Notes: generated by a model from the sequence alone, not told the origin. A DNA stretch of 64,000 nt from CAWBLP01 sp963789495 (GCA_963789495.1 CAWBLP010000010.1:186001-250000); one strand, 5' to 3'. Numbered from the stretch's first letter, positions 18,219 to 27,728 are shown. Numbers and translations: made by a program.

Positions 18219-19253
18219 ATGATGGCATTTATTCGCGCGTTCTGCGCCGGGCTGGTGATGCTGCTGTTGGCGCGCGGCGCCTTGGCCGACCCTGACGCCG
18301 CCTTGGTGGCAGCGGCCGAAAAGGAAGGCCAGGTCGTGTGGTACACCGGCCTGATCGTCAACCAGATCACCCGCCCGCTGGTGGAGGCGTTTCAGAAGCA
18401 ATACCCCGCCATTCACGTGCTGTATTCCCGCGCCAGCAACACCGACACCACGCTGAAGATTCTCAATGAGGTCCGTGCGCATCGCATGCAGGCTGATGTG
18501 TTCGATGTGACCAGCGGCATCTTCAGCCTGCTGGATGCCGGTGTGGTTGCGACGTATCCACCCAAATCCGCCGCACATTACCCGGCCGCGCTCAAGGACC
18601 CGGGCGGGCGCTGGACTGCAACCAATCTTTATTTCCTGACCGTCGCCTACAACACCGACCTGGTGAAATCCGATCAGGCGCCGCGCAATTTCGCCGACCT
18701 GCTCGACCCGCAATGGAGGGGCCAGATGGCCTGGTCCAATGAACCCGCGGTCCAGGATGCGCCTGGTTTCATTTACAACGTTCTGAGCGTGATGGGTGAA
18801 ACCGACGGAATGACCTATCTGCGCCGGTTCGCCGCACAGGAACCGGTGGCGGTCGCAGCGTCGCCGCGCGCGGTGCTCGACCAGGTCATTGCCGGTGAGC
18901 ATAAGCTTGGCGTTATGATGTATAATCACCACGTGGCCATCAGTGCCGCCAAGGGCGCACCGATCGCCTGGGTCAAGCTGGAGCCGCTGCCGGCGCTGTT
19001 CAGCATGATGGGCATCGTGAAGGACGCCCCCCATCCGAATGCCGCCCGTCTGCTGGAGGAGTTCATCCTGTCTGAAGCCGGCCAGAAGGTCATGGCCGCG
19101 AATGACTATCTTCCGGCTGATCCCGACGTACCGGCGCGCATTCCGGAATTGAAGCCGGAAGCGGGTCATTTCAAAGTGAACGTGATCTCCCCCGAGAACG
19201 TGCGTGATGGGCTGGCAAAATGGATCGCAATCTATCACGACTTGTTCCGATAA
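18219..19253 (+). CDS. Fe(III)-type ABC substrate-binding protein, copy 1 of 3
   Basis: A 344-residue periplasmic binding protein with signal peptide MMAFIRAFCAGLVMLLLARG ending near ALAD. The body shows the AfuA/FbpA-type fold: DAALVAAAEKEGQVVWYTGL, LKILNEVRAHRMQADVFDVT, YFLTVAYNTDLV and the C-terminal FKVNVISPENVRDGLAKW. Related proteins bind ferric iron but also phosphonates, thiamine and small organic acids, so the ligand is open. The start is at 18219 or the adjacent ATG at 18222, behind a run of six G. It is the first gene of a five-gene importer operon and the first of three tandem paralogues. Confidence 0.9.
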   Translation: MMAFIRAFCAGLVMLLLARGALADPDAALVAAAEKEGQVVWYTGLIVNQITRPLVEAFQKQYPAIHVLYSRASNTDTTLKILNEVRAHRMQADVFDVTSGIFSLLDAGVVATYPPKSAAHYPAALKDPGGRWTATNLYFLTVAYNTDLVKSDQAPRNFADLLDPQWRGQMAWSNEPAVQDAPGFIYNVLSVMGETDGMTYLRRFAAQEPVAVAASPRAVLDQVIAGEHKLGVMMYNHHVAISAAKGAPIAWVKLEPLPALFSMMGIVKDAPHPNAARLLEEFILSEAGQKVMAANDYLPADPDVPARIPELKPEAGHFKVNVISPENVRDGLAKWIAIYHDLFR

Positions 19254-19270
19254 CCGGAAGGAAACCAGGA

Positions 19271-20305
19271 ATGTGTACAAGAACGTGGATCGTGCTGGCG
19301 GCTGCACTCCTGTTGGCGACACCGACAGCGCGGGCTGCGGACGCCGATCCCGCACTGGTGGCCGCCGCACAGAAGGAAGGTCAACTGGTCTGGTACAGCA
19401 CGCTGATCGTCAATCAGATCGTGCGTCCGCTGGCCGAGGCGTTCGAGCAGAAATACCCCGGAATCAAAGTGCAATACTCGCGCGCCACCAACTCGGATAC
19501 CGCGCTGAAGATCATCAACGAGGCACGCGCACGCCGCGTCCAGGCGGACGTATTCGACGGCACCAACTCGATCTATCCGCTGCTGGATGCGAAATTGGTT
19601 GCGTCCTATCATCCGAAGTCGGCGGCGGCCTATCCAGCAGAGCTGAAGGACCCGGACGGTCACTGGACCGCAATGAACCTCTACTACATGACCACCGCGT
19701 ACAACACGAACCTGGTCAAGGGCGCGGATATCCCGAAGACCTATCAGGACCTGCTCGACCCGAAATGGAAGGGCAAGATGGTCTGGACCAATGATCCCAC
19801 GCCGCAGGGCCCGCCCGGTTTCATCCACAACATGCTGGCGACGATGGGTCAGGACAAGGGCATGGCCTATATGCGCAGCTTCGCCGCGCAGCAGCCGGTG
19901 TTCATCCCAGCGTCGCAGCGTGTGGTGCTCGACAAGGTGATTTCCGGCGAATATCCGATCGGCGTAATGACGTTCAATCACCACTCGGCGATCAGCGCGG
20001 CGCAGGGCGCACCGGTGCAGTGGATCAAGATGGAGCCGCTGCTGCAGACCACCAGCCTGATCGCCATCGTGCAGAACGCGCCGCATCCGAATGCCGCCAA
20101 ACTGTTCGAGGAATACGCATTGTCGGAAGACGGCCAGAAGGTCCTGGCGGCACATGACTATTTGCCGGCCGACCCGAAGGTGCCGGCGAAGATCGCGGAA
20201 CTGAAGCCGGAAGGCGGGCACTTCAAGGTCAACGTGGTGACCCCGCAGATGGCACGCGACGATCTTCCGAAATGGACCGCGCTGTATCACGAGTTGTTCC
20301 GGTGA
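19271..20305 (+). CDS. Fe(III)-type ABC substrate-binding protein, copy 2 of 3
   Basis: A 344-residue paralogue of the gene 17 bases upstream. It has its own signal peptide (MCTRTWIVLAAALLLATP, cleavage near ARAAD) and matches the copy on either side along its full length: WYSTLIVNQIVRPLAEAFEQ, ALKIINEARARRVQADVFDG, YYMTTAYNTNLV and FKVNVVTPQMARDDLPKW. The stop TGA overlaps the GTG start of copy 3. It looks closer to copy 3 than to copy 1 in the first third (both have VNQIVRP and YSTLIV). Tandem duplication of a binding protein within one importer operon usually widens ligand range. Confidence 0.9.
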   Translation: MCTRTWIVLAAALLLATPTARAADADPALVAAAQKEGQLVWYSTLIVNQIVRPLAEAFEQKYPGIKVQYSRATNSDTALKIINEARARRVQADVFDGTNSIYPLLDAKLVASYHPKSAAAYPAELKDPDGHWTAMNLYYMTTAYNTNLVKGADIPKTYQDLLDPKWKGKMVWTNDPTPQGPPGFIHNMLATMGQDKGMAYMRSFAAQQPVFIPASQRVVLDKVISGEYPIGVMTFNHHSAISAAQGAPVQWIKMEPLLQTTSLIAIVQNAPHPNAAKLFEEYALSEDGQKVLAAHDYLPADPKVPAKIAELKPEGGHFKVNVVTPQMARDDLPKWTALYHELFR

Positions 20306-21333
20306 ACGCGCCGCGCATTCTGCTCGCTGCGGCTGTTCTGCTGCTGTGTGGCCGGGCGGCGATGGCGGACCCCGATCCCGATTTGGTGCAGGCCGCGCTG
20401 AAGGAAGGCCAGGTCACCTGGTACAGCACGCTGATCGTCAACCAGATCGTGCGTCCGATCACCGAAGCGTTCGAGCGGAAGTATCTCGGCATCAAGGTCT
20501 CCTATTCGCGCGCCGGCGCCGCCGACACGGCGTTGAAGATCCGCAACGAGGCCCGGGCTCGGCATGTCGCCGCCGACCTGTTCGACGGCTCAAATACGGT
20601 GTTCCTGCTGGAGGATGCCGGGCTGGTCGCGGACTTCCACCCGCAGGCGGCTTCATCCTGGCCGGCGGAGCTACGCGATCCAAAAGGCCATTGGACCGCG
20701 CTGAACGCCTATTTTTGGACCGCGGCGGTGAACACCGATCTAGTGAAACCGGCCGACGAGCCGAAGACCTATGACGATCTGCTCGATCCGAAATGGAAGG
20801 GGCGAATCGCATGGACCCATGACCTGACACCCGGCGGGCCACCTGGTTTCATCTACAACATCCTGACCACCAAGGGTCAGGAGCAGGGCATGGCGTATCT
20901 TCGGAAATTCGCCGCCCAGCAGCCTGCATCCATTCCGGCTGCCCAGCGAGTCGTGTTGGATAAGGTGATATCGGGCGAATTCCCGCTCTGCGTCATGATA
21001 CTCGACTACCACGTCACCATCAGCGCAGCGAAAGGCGCACCGGTGAAATGGCTGAAGATGGAACCGCTGCTGCAGTCAATGGGCCTCGTCAGCGTTGTGA
21101 AAGACGCGCCCCATCCGAATGCGGCGCGGCTGCTGGTGGAGTTCATGCTATCCGACGAGGGGCAGAAAATCCTCGCCGACAACGACTACCTCCCTGCTAG
21201 CCCAACGGTTTCCGCCAAGGTGCCGGAGAACAAGCCGGAAGGTGGGCACTTCAAGGTGACGGTGGTCTCCCCGGAGCTCGCGCGCGACGGCAATCCGAAA
21301 TGGATCGCGCTGTACCATGAGCTGTTTCGATGA
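20302..21333 (+). CDS. Fe(III)-type ABC substrate-binding protein, copy 3 of 3
   Basis: A 343-residue third paralogue. It starts at GTG 20302 in a GTGA overlap with copy 2, which also explains why no ATG is present. The signal peptide is MNAPRILLAAAVLLLCGRAA with cleavage near AMAD. The body repeats the family pattern (WYSTLIVNQIVRPITEAFER, ALKIRNEARARHVAADLFDG, FKVTVVSPELARDGNPKW). Differences in the pocket region, for example YFWTAAVNTDLVKP where copy 1 has YFLTVAYNTDLVKS, hint at altered ligand preference. Its stop overlaps the permease ATG by four bases. Confidence 0.9.
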   Translation: MNAPRILLAAAVLLLCGRAAMADPDPDLVQAALKEGQVTWYSTLIVNQIVRPITEAFERKYLGIKVSYSRAGAADTALKIRNEARARHVAADLFDGSNTVFLLEDAGLVADFHPQAASSWPAELRDPKGHWTALNAYFWTAAVNTDLVKPADEPKTYDDLLDPKWKGRIAWTHDLTPGGPPGFIYNILTTKGQEQGMAYLRKFAAQQPASIPAAQRVVLDKVISGEFPLCVMILDYHVTISAAKGAPVKWLKMEPLLQSMGLVSVVKDAPHPNAARLLVEFMLSDEGQKILADNDYLPASPTVSAKVPENKPEGGHFKVTVVSPELARDGNPKWIALYHELFR

Positions 21334-23081
21334 GTGCGTCCGGGATTGCCGCGCGCGCTGCGCCGGCACGTTCCTCCTGGCGACGTATGCTGCGCGGCGA
21401 TCAGCGGCTGCCGATCGCCATCCTGGTCGGCGTGCTGCTGGCGGTGCTGATGCTGCCGCCGCTGTGGATCCTGATCCAGGACAGCGTGACCACGACAGAT
21501 GCCATCGGCAACGTAACGGGCTGGACCATCGGCCATTTCACCAAGCTGTTCACCGATCGGGAAGCGCTCACCAGCATCTGGAACAGCCTGGTGTTCGCGG
21601 CCGGCAGCACCGTGCTGTCATTAATTACCGGTGGTGCCCTGGCCTGGCTGGTGGAGCGCACCAATGCGCCATTCAAGGTGCTGGCCTATCTCGCCACCAT
21701 CATCTCGATGGGCACGCCCTATATTCTGCACGTCATCGCCTGGCTGTTTCTGCTGGGCAAGGTCGGGCCGCTCAACGATCTGTATCGTCTGCTCACTGGT
21801 GGCAGCGACAATCTGTTCGACGTGAACTCGATGGCCGGCATGATCCTGATCGAAGGATTCCTCTGGTCCCCGCTGGTATTTCTGCTGCTTGGCGCAACCT
21901 TCCGCGCTGCTAACGCCGACATGGAAGAGGCCGCACGGATGAGCGGCGCCACGGTGTTCGACACGCTGCGCCGCATCTCCCTGCCGCTGGCCATGCCGTC
22001 AATCCTCGCACTGGCGTTGTTCGTGTTCATACGTGCCATCGGCGGCTTCGAAGTGCCGGCGCTGGTGGGCATGCCAGGCCGCATCTACGTGCTGACCACC
22101 GATGTCTACGAAGCGACCATCGTGGTGCCGCCCGACCTCGGCTATGCCGCGGCATTCTCGGTCGTGATGGTCGGTATCGTCGCGGTGCTGCTGTATTTCT
22201 ACGGCCGGTTGTCGAAGAACGCGGAGAAATATCATTCCGTCACCGGCAAGGGCTACCGGCCGCGACCGTTCGACCTGGGGCGCGGCCGACCCATCGCCGG
22301 GGCGTTGATCATCTTGAACTTTGTTGTTGTGCTGCTGCTGCCGATGCTGACCCTGCTGTGGATGTCGCTGCTACCGTATCTGCGTAGCTTCAGCCTGGCC
22401 GCGCTGCCGACGCTGACACTGCGGAACTACAGCGCGGTGCTGCATGCTGGCGGCTATCTGGACCTGGCCCTGAACAGCCTAACCGTGGCCGCTGGCGCCG
22501 CGACCGCGATCATGCTGATCACCGCGCTCGCCGGCTGGATCGCAGCCCGCCGCGGACCAGGCGGACGCATCCTCGACCAACTCGCCACATTGTCGCTGGT
22601 GTTTCCCGGCATCTGCCTGGGCGTTGCGGTGATGGAGGTCTATCTGCGTGTGCCGCTGCCGATTTACGGTAGCCTGTGGATCATCGCCATCGCCTATGTG
22701 ATCCGCTACATGCCTTATGGCATGCGATACGTTTATTCCGGCGTGCTGCAATTGCATCGCGAATTGGAGGAAGCGGCCGGCGTCGCTGGGGCAAGTTCTT
22801 TGACCACGCTGCGACGAATCGTGGCCCCCTTGCTGACACCCGCGCTGGTGGCCGGATGGCTGTTCATCTTCCTGATCGCCAACAAGGAACTCGCGATCGC
22901 TGTGCTGCTGGCAAGCCCCGGCTCGCAGGTGATCGCGGTCGCCATCTTCGACGCATGGGTGAACGGCCAGGGCGGCGAACTGGCGGCATTCGGACTGATC
23001 TGGACCGTGCTGATGACGGCAATTGCCGGCCTGTTCTTCGCGCAGATGCGGCGCGGCAGCACCGACGTGTATGGGAACTGA
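21330..23081 (+). CDS. ABC transporter permease, fused double domain (FbpB/SfuB-type)
   Basis: A 583-residue inner-membrane permease with about twelve helices in two homologous halves. Each half carries an EAA loop that docks the ATPase: EEAARMSGATVFDTLRRISL (about residues 196-215) and EEAAGVAGASSLTTLRRIVA (about residues 480-500). The two-in-one layout is standard for ferric-iron-type importers, so a single gene can provide the whole channel. It is coupled to binding-protein copy 3 by an ATGA overlap and followed three bases later by the ATPase. It must serve all three binding proteins, as no other permease is present. Confidence 0.94.
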   Translation: MSASGIAARAAPARSSWRRMLRGDQRLPIAILVGVLLAVLMLPPLWILIQDSVTTTDAIGNVTGWTIGHFTKLFTDREALTSIWNSLVFAAGSTVLSLITGGALAWLVERTNAPFKVLAYLATIISMGTPYILHVIAWLFLLGKVGPLNDLYRLLTGGSDNLFDVNSMAGMILIEGFLWSPLVFLLLGATFRAANADMEEAARMSGATVFDTLRRISLPLAMPSILALALFVFIRAIGGFEVPALVGMPGRIYVLTTDVYEATIVVPPDLGYAAAFSVVMVGIVAVLLYFYGRLSKNAEKYHSVTGKGYRPRPFDLGRGRPIAGALIILNFVVVLLLPMLTLLWMSLLPYLRSFSLAALPTLTLRNYSAVLHAGGYLDLALNSLTVAAGAATAIMLITALAGWIAARRGPGGRILDQLATLSLVFPGICLGVAVMEVYLRVPLPIYGSLWIIAIAYVIRYMPYGMRYVYSGVLQLHRELEEAAGVAGASSLTTLRRIVAPLLTPALVAGWLFIFLIANKELAIAVLLASPGSQVIAVAIFDAWVNGQGGELAAFGLIWTVLMTAIAGLFFAQMRRGSTDVYGN

Positions 23082-23084
23082 TGC

Positions 23085-24194
23085 ATGCTGACGGTGCGCG
23101 CGCTGACCAAGATCTACGCCAATCGTTACGACGCCCAGGCTGGCGGCGTACGGGAGGTCACGTTCGAGCTACCATCGGGCACCTTCTTTACCCTGCTTGG
23201 CCCATCCGGCTGCGGTAAAACCACGACGTTGCGCTGTATTGCCGGCCTGGAGCGCCCGGACGCCGGCCTCATCGAGGTAGAAGACCAGGTCCTGTATGAT
23301 TCCGCCCGCGGCGTGGCAGTGCCGATGAACCAGCGCGGCATCGGCATGGTGTTTCAGTCCTACGCGATCTGGCCGCATATGACGGTGTTCGAGAATATTG
23401 CGTTTCCACTTCGTGTCGCCAAAGATCGCCGCTACGGCCGCGAAGAAATCCGCAGCATGGTCGACCGCGCGCTTGCGACGGTCGGGCTCGCCGGCTACGG
23501 CGATCGTCCGGCAACGCGGCTGTCCGGGGGACAGCAACAGCGTGTCGCCCTCGCACGTGCCATTGTCCATCGCCCCAAGCTGCTGTTGCTGGATGAGCCG
23601 CTGTCCAACCTCGATGCGTCGTTGCGTGAGGAGATGCGCGCCGAACTGCGCCGCCTGCAACAGCAGATCGGCGTCACCACGATCTATGTCACGCACGACC
23701 AGGGCGAGGCGCTCGCCATGTCCGATCGCATCGCCGTGATGGAGCACGGGCGTGTCGTGCAGATGGACGAGCCGCGTGCGATCTACTTCCGCCCGGCCAG
23801 TGAATTCGTCGCCAGCTTCATCGGCGCTGCCAACCTGCTGAGCGGAACCAGCACCCACAGCGTTGCCGCCGGCTCGGTCGGCGCACTGCGGCTGGATGAC
23901 GGTATCGAGATCACATGCCTGTTCCCGGTCGGAAGCGATTCCGGGCGGCCGGCAACCGCCTCAGTGCGACCGGAGAGCATCGACATTTCAATGTCACGCA
24001 CCGGAGCCAACGGAGGCGCTAATGTCCTGCACGGGTCCGTGAGCGCGGCAAGCTTCCTCGGCGGCTCCGTGCGCTACGACGTGCAAGTGGGAACCCGCAC
24101 GTTGCGTGTTGTCGGTTCGGCTGAATCGGTGTTTGCACCAGGAACCGAGGTTCAGCTGACGTTTCCCGCGCAATCCGCCGTATCTGTGAGTTGA
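23085..24194 (+). CDS. ABC transporter ATPase (FbpC/PotA-type)
   Basis: A 369-residue ATP-hydrolysing subunit. Walker A is GPSGCGKTTTL, the Q-loop lies in MVFQSYAIWPHM, the signature is LSGGQQQRVALARA, Walker B is LLLLDEPLSNLD and the switch His is in YVTHDQGEA. After about residue 240 comes a TOBE-type regulatory domain (SVRPESIDI, VRYDVQVGTRTLRV). It is the last gene of the operon with the three binding proteins and the permease. Confidence 0.95.
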   Translation: MLTVRALTKIYANRYDAQAGGVREVTFELPSGTFFTLLGPSGCGKTTTLRCIAGLERPDAGLIEVEDQVLYDSARGVAVPMNQRGIGMVFQSYAIWPHMTVFENIAFPLRVAKDRRYGREEIRSMVDRALATVGLAGYGDRPATRLSGGQQQRVALARAIVHRPKLLLLDEPLSNLDASLREEMRAELRRLQQQIGVTTIYVTHDQGEALAMSDRIAVMEHGRVVQMDEPRAIYFRPASEFVASFIGAANLLSGTSTHSVAAGSVGALRLDDGIEITCLFPVGSDSGRPATASVRPESIDISMSRTGANGGANVLHGSVSAASFLGGSVRYDVQVGTRTLRVVGSAESVFAPGTEVQLTFPAQSAVSVS

Positions 24195-24225
24195 CCTCGG
24201 ACGCGAAGCGCCACATAGCCGGCCT

Positions 24226-24681
24226 ATGCGACACTTCATCCTGATCACCGCCGCGGCACTGGCGCTCGCCGCCCCCGCGCAGGCACAGACCCGCGTCGAT
24301 TCAATCAACACGAACTTCCGCTGGCTCGGCCCGGACGACAAGATCGTCGTTGATCGCTACGACGACCCAAAGGTGCAGAACGTGTCCTGCTACATGTCAC
24401 GCGCCCAGACTGGCGGGGTATCCGGTGGTCTGGGGCTCGCCGAGGATCCCAGCCGCTTTTCGATCGCCTGCCGCGCGGTGGGCCCGGTCTCGCCCCCGGC
24501 CAACCTGGCCAAATCCGAGGTGATTGGCTTCGCCTCGGCATCGCTGTTCTTCAAGAGCTTCCAGATCCATCGCGCGATCGATCCGGAAAAGCACGTGTTG
24601 ATCTACACCGTTGTCAGTACCAAGCTGATCAACGGCTCACCATTCAATAGCATCAGCGTCGTTCCCTGGGCGGTGCCATAG
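24226..24681 (+). CDS. creA: CreA family periplasmic protein
   Basis: A 151-residue exported protein with signal peptide MRHFILITAAALALAAPAQA. The mature part matches CreA: DSINTNFRWLGPDDKIVVDR, YDDPKVQNVSCYMSRA, GGVSGGLGLAEDPS, SIACRAVGP and a final SPFNSISVVPW. The two cysteines probably form a disulfide. CreA is conserved in proteobacteria but its role is unknown; in E. coli it only neighbours the CreBC regulators. It is 31 bases after the ABC operon and is followed by a terminator-like hairpin. Confidence 0.93.
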   Translation: MRHFILITAAALALAAPAQAQTRVDSINTNFRWLGPDDKIVVDRYDDPKVQNVSCYMSRAQTGGVSGGLGLAEDPSRFSIACRAVGPVSPPANLAKSEVIGFASASLFFKSFQIHRAIDPEKHVLIYTVVSTKLINGSPFNSISVVPWAVP

Positions 24682-24687
24682 ATCGCA

Positions 24688-24705
24688 GACGGGAACGATC
24701 CCGTC
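24688..24705 (+). terminator. terminator-like hairpin after creA
   Basis: GACGGGA (24688-24694) and TCCCGTC (24699-24705) form a perfect 7-bp stem with a 4-base loop, seven bases after the creA stop. No strong U-run follows. Confidence 0.5.
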
Positions 24706-24759
24706 GATCCTGCGTAATTGCCGGCAGTTGCGACGCGCCTGCGTCGCGGACTTGGTGGG

Positions 24760-25669
24760 ATGCAGCGGGATGGCGACATGACAGGTGACTCTGCGGCGGA
24801 CCAGGGATGGCGCGGTGCGTTTTGGAATGTACTGCGTGCGCTGTACGCAGAGACCTTCAGCGATCATGTGCTTATGGTGGGCGCCGGCCTGGCATTCTAC
24901 GCCGTTTTCGGGTTGCTGCCCGCGCTGGCGGCGGCCGCAGCGCTGTGGGGGCAGGTTGGCGATTTCGCCTCGCTCAACCAGAGCTTCCAGGCTGGTAAGG
25001 GCGTCTTGCCGGACCAGGCATCCGGTCTGTTGCGACAGTTCATCACCGATGTGCCGGAAGGATTCGGCGGCGGCATCGGCCTGCTCATCAATCTGGGCCT
25101 GGTGGTGGTGACATCCTACCGGGCCGCGGGTGGACTGCTGACGGCGCTCAACATTGTGTACGATGTCACGGAGACGCGAACCCGCATTCGCCGAGCCTGT
25201 GTGGGATGGCGGTCGGGTGGCGGGCATTGTGCTGTTGTTCGCCGCACTGGCTCTGCTGGCACTGCCGTTGTTGTCGCCAGCCTCTATGGTGGAGGCGTTG
25301 CTGTGGCTGCGCTGGCCTGCTCTCGCAGCCGTGTTCATGCTCAGCCTGAACGCATTGTTCAGTTATGGACCTAACCATGCGTGGCGGCGCTGGCGCTGGA
25401 TCAACTGGGGCGCGTTCAGTGCGACCGTGTTGTGGAGCATCGCCTCCATCGGCGTCTCGTTCTACACCGCGCATATTGCCTCGTTCGGCCGCATGTATGG
25501 ATCGCTCGGCGCGGTCGCGGTGGTTCTGCTCTGGTTCTATGTCAGTGCACTGGCCATTCTAGCCGGTGCGGAAATCGATGCGACGCTCGCTGCCCGGGTG
25601 GAGCGCCGGCAGCAAGGCGGGCTGAAGGCCGACCTTCGACAGCGGGAGCGTAGTGCCTCTCCAGGATGA
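24760..25669 (+). pseudogene. YihY/BrkB-family inner-membrane protein, frameshifted
   Basis: The first part (ATG 24760 or 24778) reads as the N-terminal half of a YihY/BrkB protein: ALYAETFSDHVLMVGAGLAF, FYAVFGLLPALAA and SYRAAGGLLTALNIVYDV. Near 25190-25205 the frame changes by one base. The second half continues in another frame to the stop at 25669: VAGIVLLFAALALLALPLL, NWGAFSATVLWSIASIGVSF, RMYGSLGAVAVVLLWFYVSA and LAILAGAEIDATL. The joined product would be about 300 residues with six helices, the normal size. As read, neither half can work alone. The family is widespread and of uncertain function. Confidence 0.85.
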
Positions 25670-26491
25670 TTAAACGCGCTCATCGGATGCTGCCAAAAAT
25701 TCTGTGGCGTGGCGTGCAATCTCGTCGGCTCGCTCCCAGCTCATGCAGAACCGCGCGCCCGGCACCACAGCCTGCCGCAGATTCTTCACCCGCGCGGCAA
25801 TCTCGGGCATGAAGCCCGTGTAATGGAAATGCTCGCCCATCAGCAGCAGGGTCGGCTGTACCAGTCGCCTCAGACCCGCATCCATGTCGAATTGCGCGAG
25901 GGCGGTCACCGCTTGCCAGCGATTGCGGCCCACCTCCATCTGCGCGGTGTTAATCCGATCCATCCAGCTCTGTGAGGGATGCATCGGTGCATGGGTCGGA
26001 TCACGCTCCAGCATGAAATCGATCGTTCGGGTCAGCGGAAATCCCGTTGCATCCTCAGGCCGCAAGCCAGCCTGCAGCTCCTGCACATGCGTGCCGATCC
26101 GCGCCCGATCCGGCGAAAACGGACAATTGACCAGAACCACGCGATTCACGCGGTGCGGATAGGCATTGGCGATCTCGACTGAAACGCCCGCGCCGACTGC
26201 CTCACCCAGCAACGCCGCGTTCTCGATCTCCAACTCATCCATCACCGCCACCGCACAGCGTGCATAGTCCATAAAGCTTGGCTGGAACGCGATCGGATCC
26301 GAATCTGCATGGCTCGGGTAATCCATCGCAACCACGCGGAAACTGACTGACAACGCCTGCAACAATTCCAGCATCAGCGCGGAGGATTGCTGGTTGATAT
26401 GAAACAGCAGAAGCGGGAGGCCACTGCCGGCAGAGCGATAATGGATGTGACCCAGCGCCGTCCGGATCAGTCCGCGATCAATCTGGTTCAT
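25670..26491 (-). CDS. alpha/beta-hydrolase-fold protein lacking the catalytic triad
   Basis: A 273-residue protein with the alpha/beta-hydrolase fold: GLPLLLFHINQQSSALM near the oxyanion region, VVAMDYPSHADSD, then the nucleophile-elbow position. There it reads LLGEAVGAGVSVEIA, so the serine expected in GxSxG is alanine. The later acid and histidine positions (MGEHFHYTG, PGARFCMSWERADE) also lack the usual Asp and His. It is therefore probably not a standard hydrolase; it could be a binding or regulatory protein, or use a different chemistry. It converges tightly with the BrkB pseudogene. Confidence 0.8.
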   Translation of the reverse strand: MNQIDRGLIRTALGHIHYRSAGSGLPLLLFHINQQSSALMLELLQALSVSFRVVAMDYPSHADSDPIAFQPSFMDYARCAVAVMDELEIENAALLGEAVGAGVSVEIANAYPHRVNRVVLVNCPFSPDRARIGTHVQELQAGLRPEDATGFPLTRTIDFMLERDPTHAPMHPSQSWMDRINTAQMEVGRNRWQAVTALAQFDMDAGLRRLVQPTLLLMGEHFHYTGFMPEIAARVKNLRQAVVPGARFCMSWERADEIARHATEFLAASDERV

Positions 26492-26663
26492 GGCGTCTCC
26501 TCCGTCACCGCTCCCGCTGCTTCAGGCTATCGCGGAGGGTGGTTTCTCAACAGCAAGCGGCTTCGCCCCGCAACTCTGCCAGTGATACGATGGCCCTGTC
26601 ATCCGTCCACCGGCCAAACCATTACACCGCCACGGCGTTCCACGTCGTGAAACCAAAGGCAGG

Positions 26664-27728
26664 ATGATGATGAAGCAACCGGAGCAGACTCTGGCCGAAG
26701 CCCGGTCCGACGCGGTCGCCCGAACCTTGCGGGTCATCGCGCTCATCGCCGGCGCCGTTCTGCTGATCTGGCTGCTCGCCGACATCGTGTTGCTGATATT
26801 CCTGGCGGTTCTGATCGCCGTTATGCTGCGCGGTGTTGCCGACTGGGCGGCCCACCATACCGGCCTTGGTGAACGCAGCATGCTCGCACTGGTCAGCATC
26901 GCCTGTTTGCTCATGCTGGCGGGCTTTCTCTATTATATCGGACCGCGCCTGGCATCGCAGTCGCAAGACTTGATCAGCACCCTGCATCAGCACATCGACA
27001 CGCTGCGTGAGAATTATGGTGGCACGCCCTGGGGACACCTGATTTTTCAACAATTGTCACCCTCGAAGGCCATGGGTGAAAACATCACCAGCTACGCCAC
27101 ATCCGTCGCGACATCGACCTTGGGCAGCATCGGCACCGCGTTCGTCCTGACCGTCACAGCGCTGTACTTTGCAATCTCACCCATGCTGTACGTCGACGGC
27201 GTCGTCCGGCTGTTCCCGCTGCCCTACCGGTCACGTGCGCGTCACGTCATGCTGGACATCGCGGCAACATTGCGGTGGTGGTCACTCGGCCAGCTCATCG
27301 ACATGATCGTGGTGGGTGTCCTGACAGTCATCGGACTGGACCTGCTGGGCGTACCCTTGGCCCTCGCCCTCGGTGTGCTGGCCGGGTTGTTGACCTTCGT
27401 GCCGTATTTCGGCGCCATCGCCGCAGCCCTCCCTGCGATGCTGGTTGCGTTGACCGTCAGCTGGCAGACATCGCTCTGGGCCCTGCTGGTGTTTCTGTGC
27501 TGCCATGCCATCGAGGGCTACGTGGTCGCCCCGCTGGTGCAGCGCCGCACGGTGGACCTGCCGCCGGCACTGACGATCCTGTCGATGACGGTGCTCGGAG
27601 CCATCTTCGGCCCGCTCGGCATCATTCTGGGAACACCCACTGCCGCCGCCCTGCTGGTGACCGTGCGCGAAGCCTATGTCGGCGAGGTGCTGGGCGATCC
27701 CGAAATCGAGCCCCCGGCCGCCAGCTAG
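26664..27728 (+). CDS. AI-2E family transporter
   Basis: A 354-residue membrane protein of the TqsA/PerM family, with about eight helices. Paired helices open the protein (VIALIAGAVLLIWLLADIVL). A periplasmic middle segment carries the SQSQDLISTLHQHIDTLREN helix. The conserved C-terminal half includes GVPLALALGVLAGLLTFVPY, FGAIAAALPAMLVAL and LGAIFGPLGIILGTPTAAAL. Members export autoinducer-2 or act in ion and pH homeostasis. Three ATG codons in a row (26664, 26667, 26670) follow AGGCAGG, and the third has the best spacing. It is monocistronic. Confidence 0.92.
   Translation: MMMKQPEQTLAEARSDAVARTLRVIALIAGAVLLIWLLADIVLLIFLAVLIAVMLRGVADWAAHHTGLGERSMLALVSIACLLMLAGFLYYIGPRLASQSQDLISTLHQHIDTLRENYGGTPWGHLIFQQLSPSKAMGENITSYATSVATSTLGSIGTAFVLTVTALYFAISPMLYVDGVVRLFPLPYRSRARHVMLDIAATLRWWSLGQLIDMIVVGVLTVIGLDLLGVPLALALGVLAGLLTFVPYFGAIAAALPAMLVALTVSWQTSLWALLVFLCCHAIEGYVVAPLVQRRTVDLPPALTILSMTVLGAIFGPLGIILGTPTAAALLVTVREAYVGEVLGDPEIEPPAAS

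Noticed and set aside
16893..19370. Minus-strand frame of 825 codons extending the aminotransferase gene
   Set aside because: Only the part from 18044 downwards matches a class V aminotransferase; the upstream part is antisense to the binding-protein genes with their signal peptides and ribosome sites.
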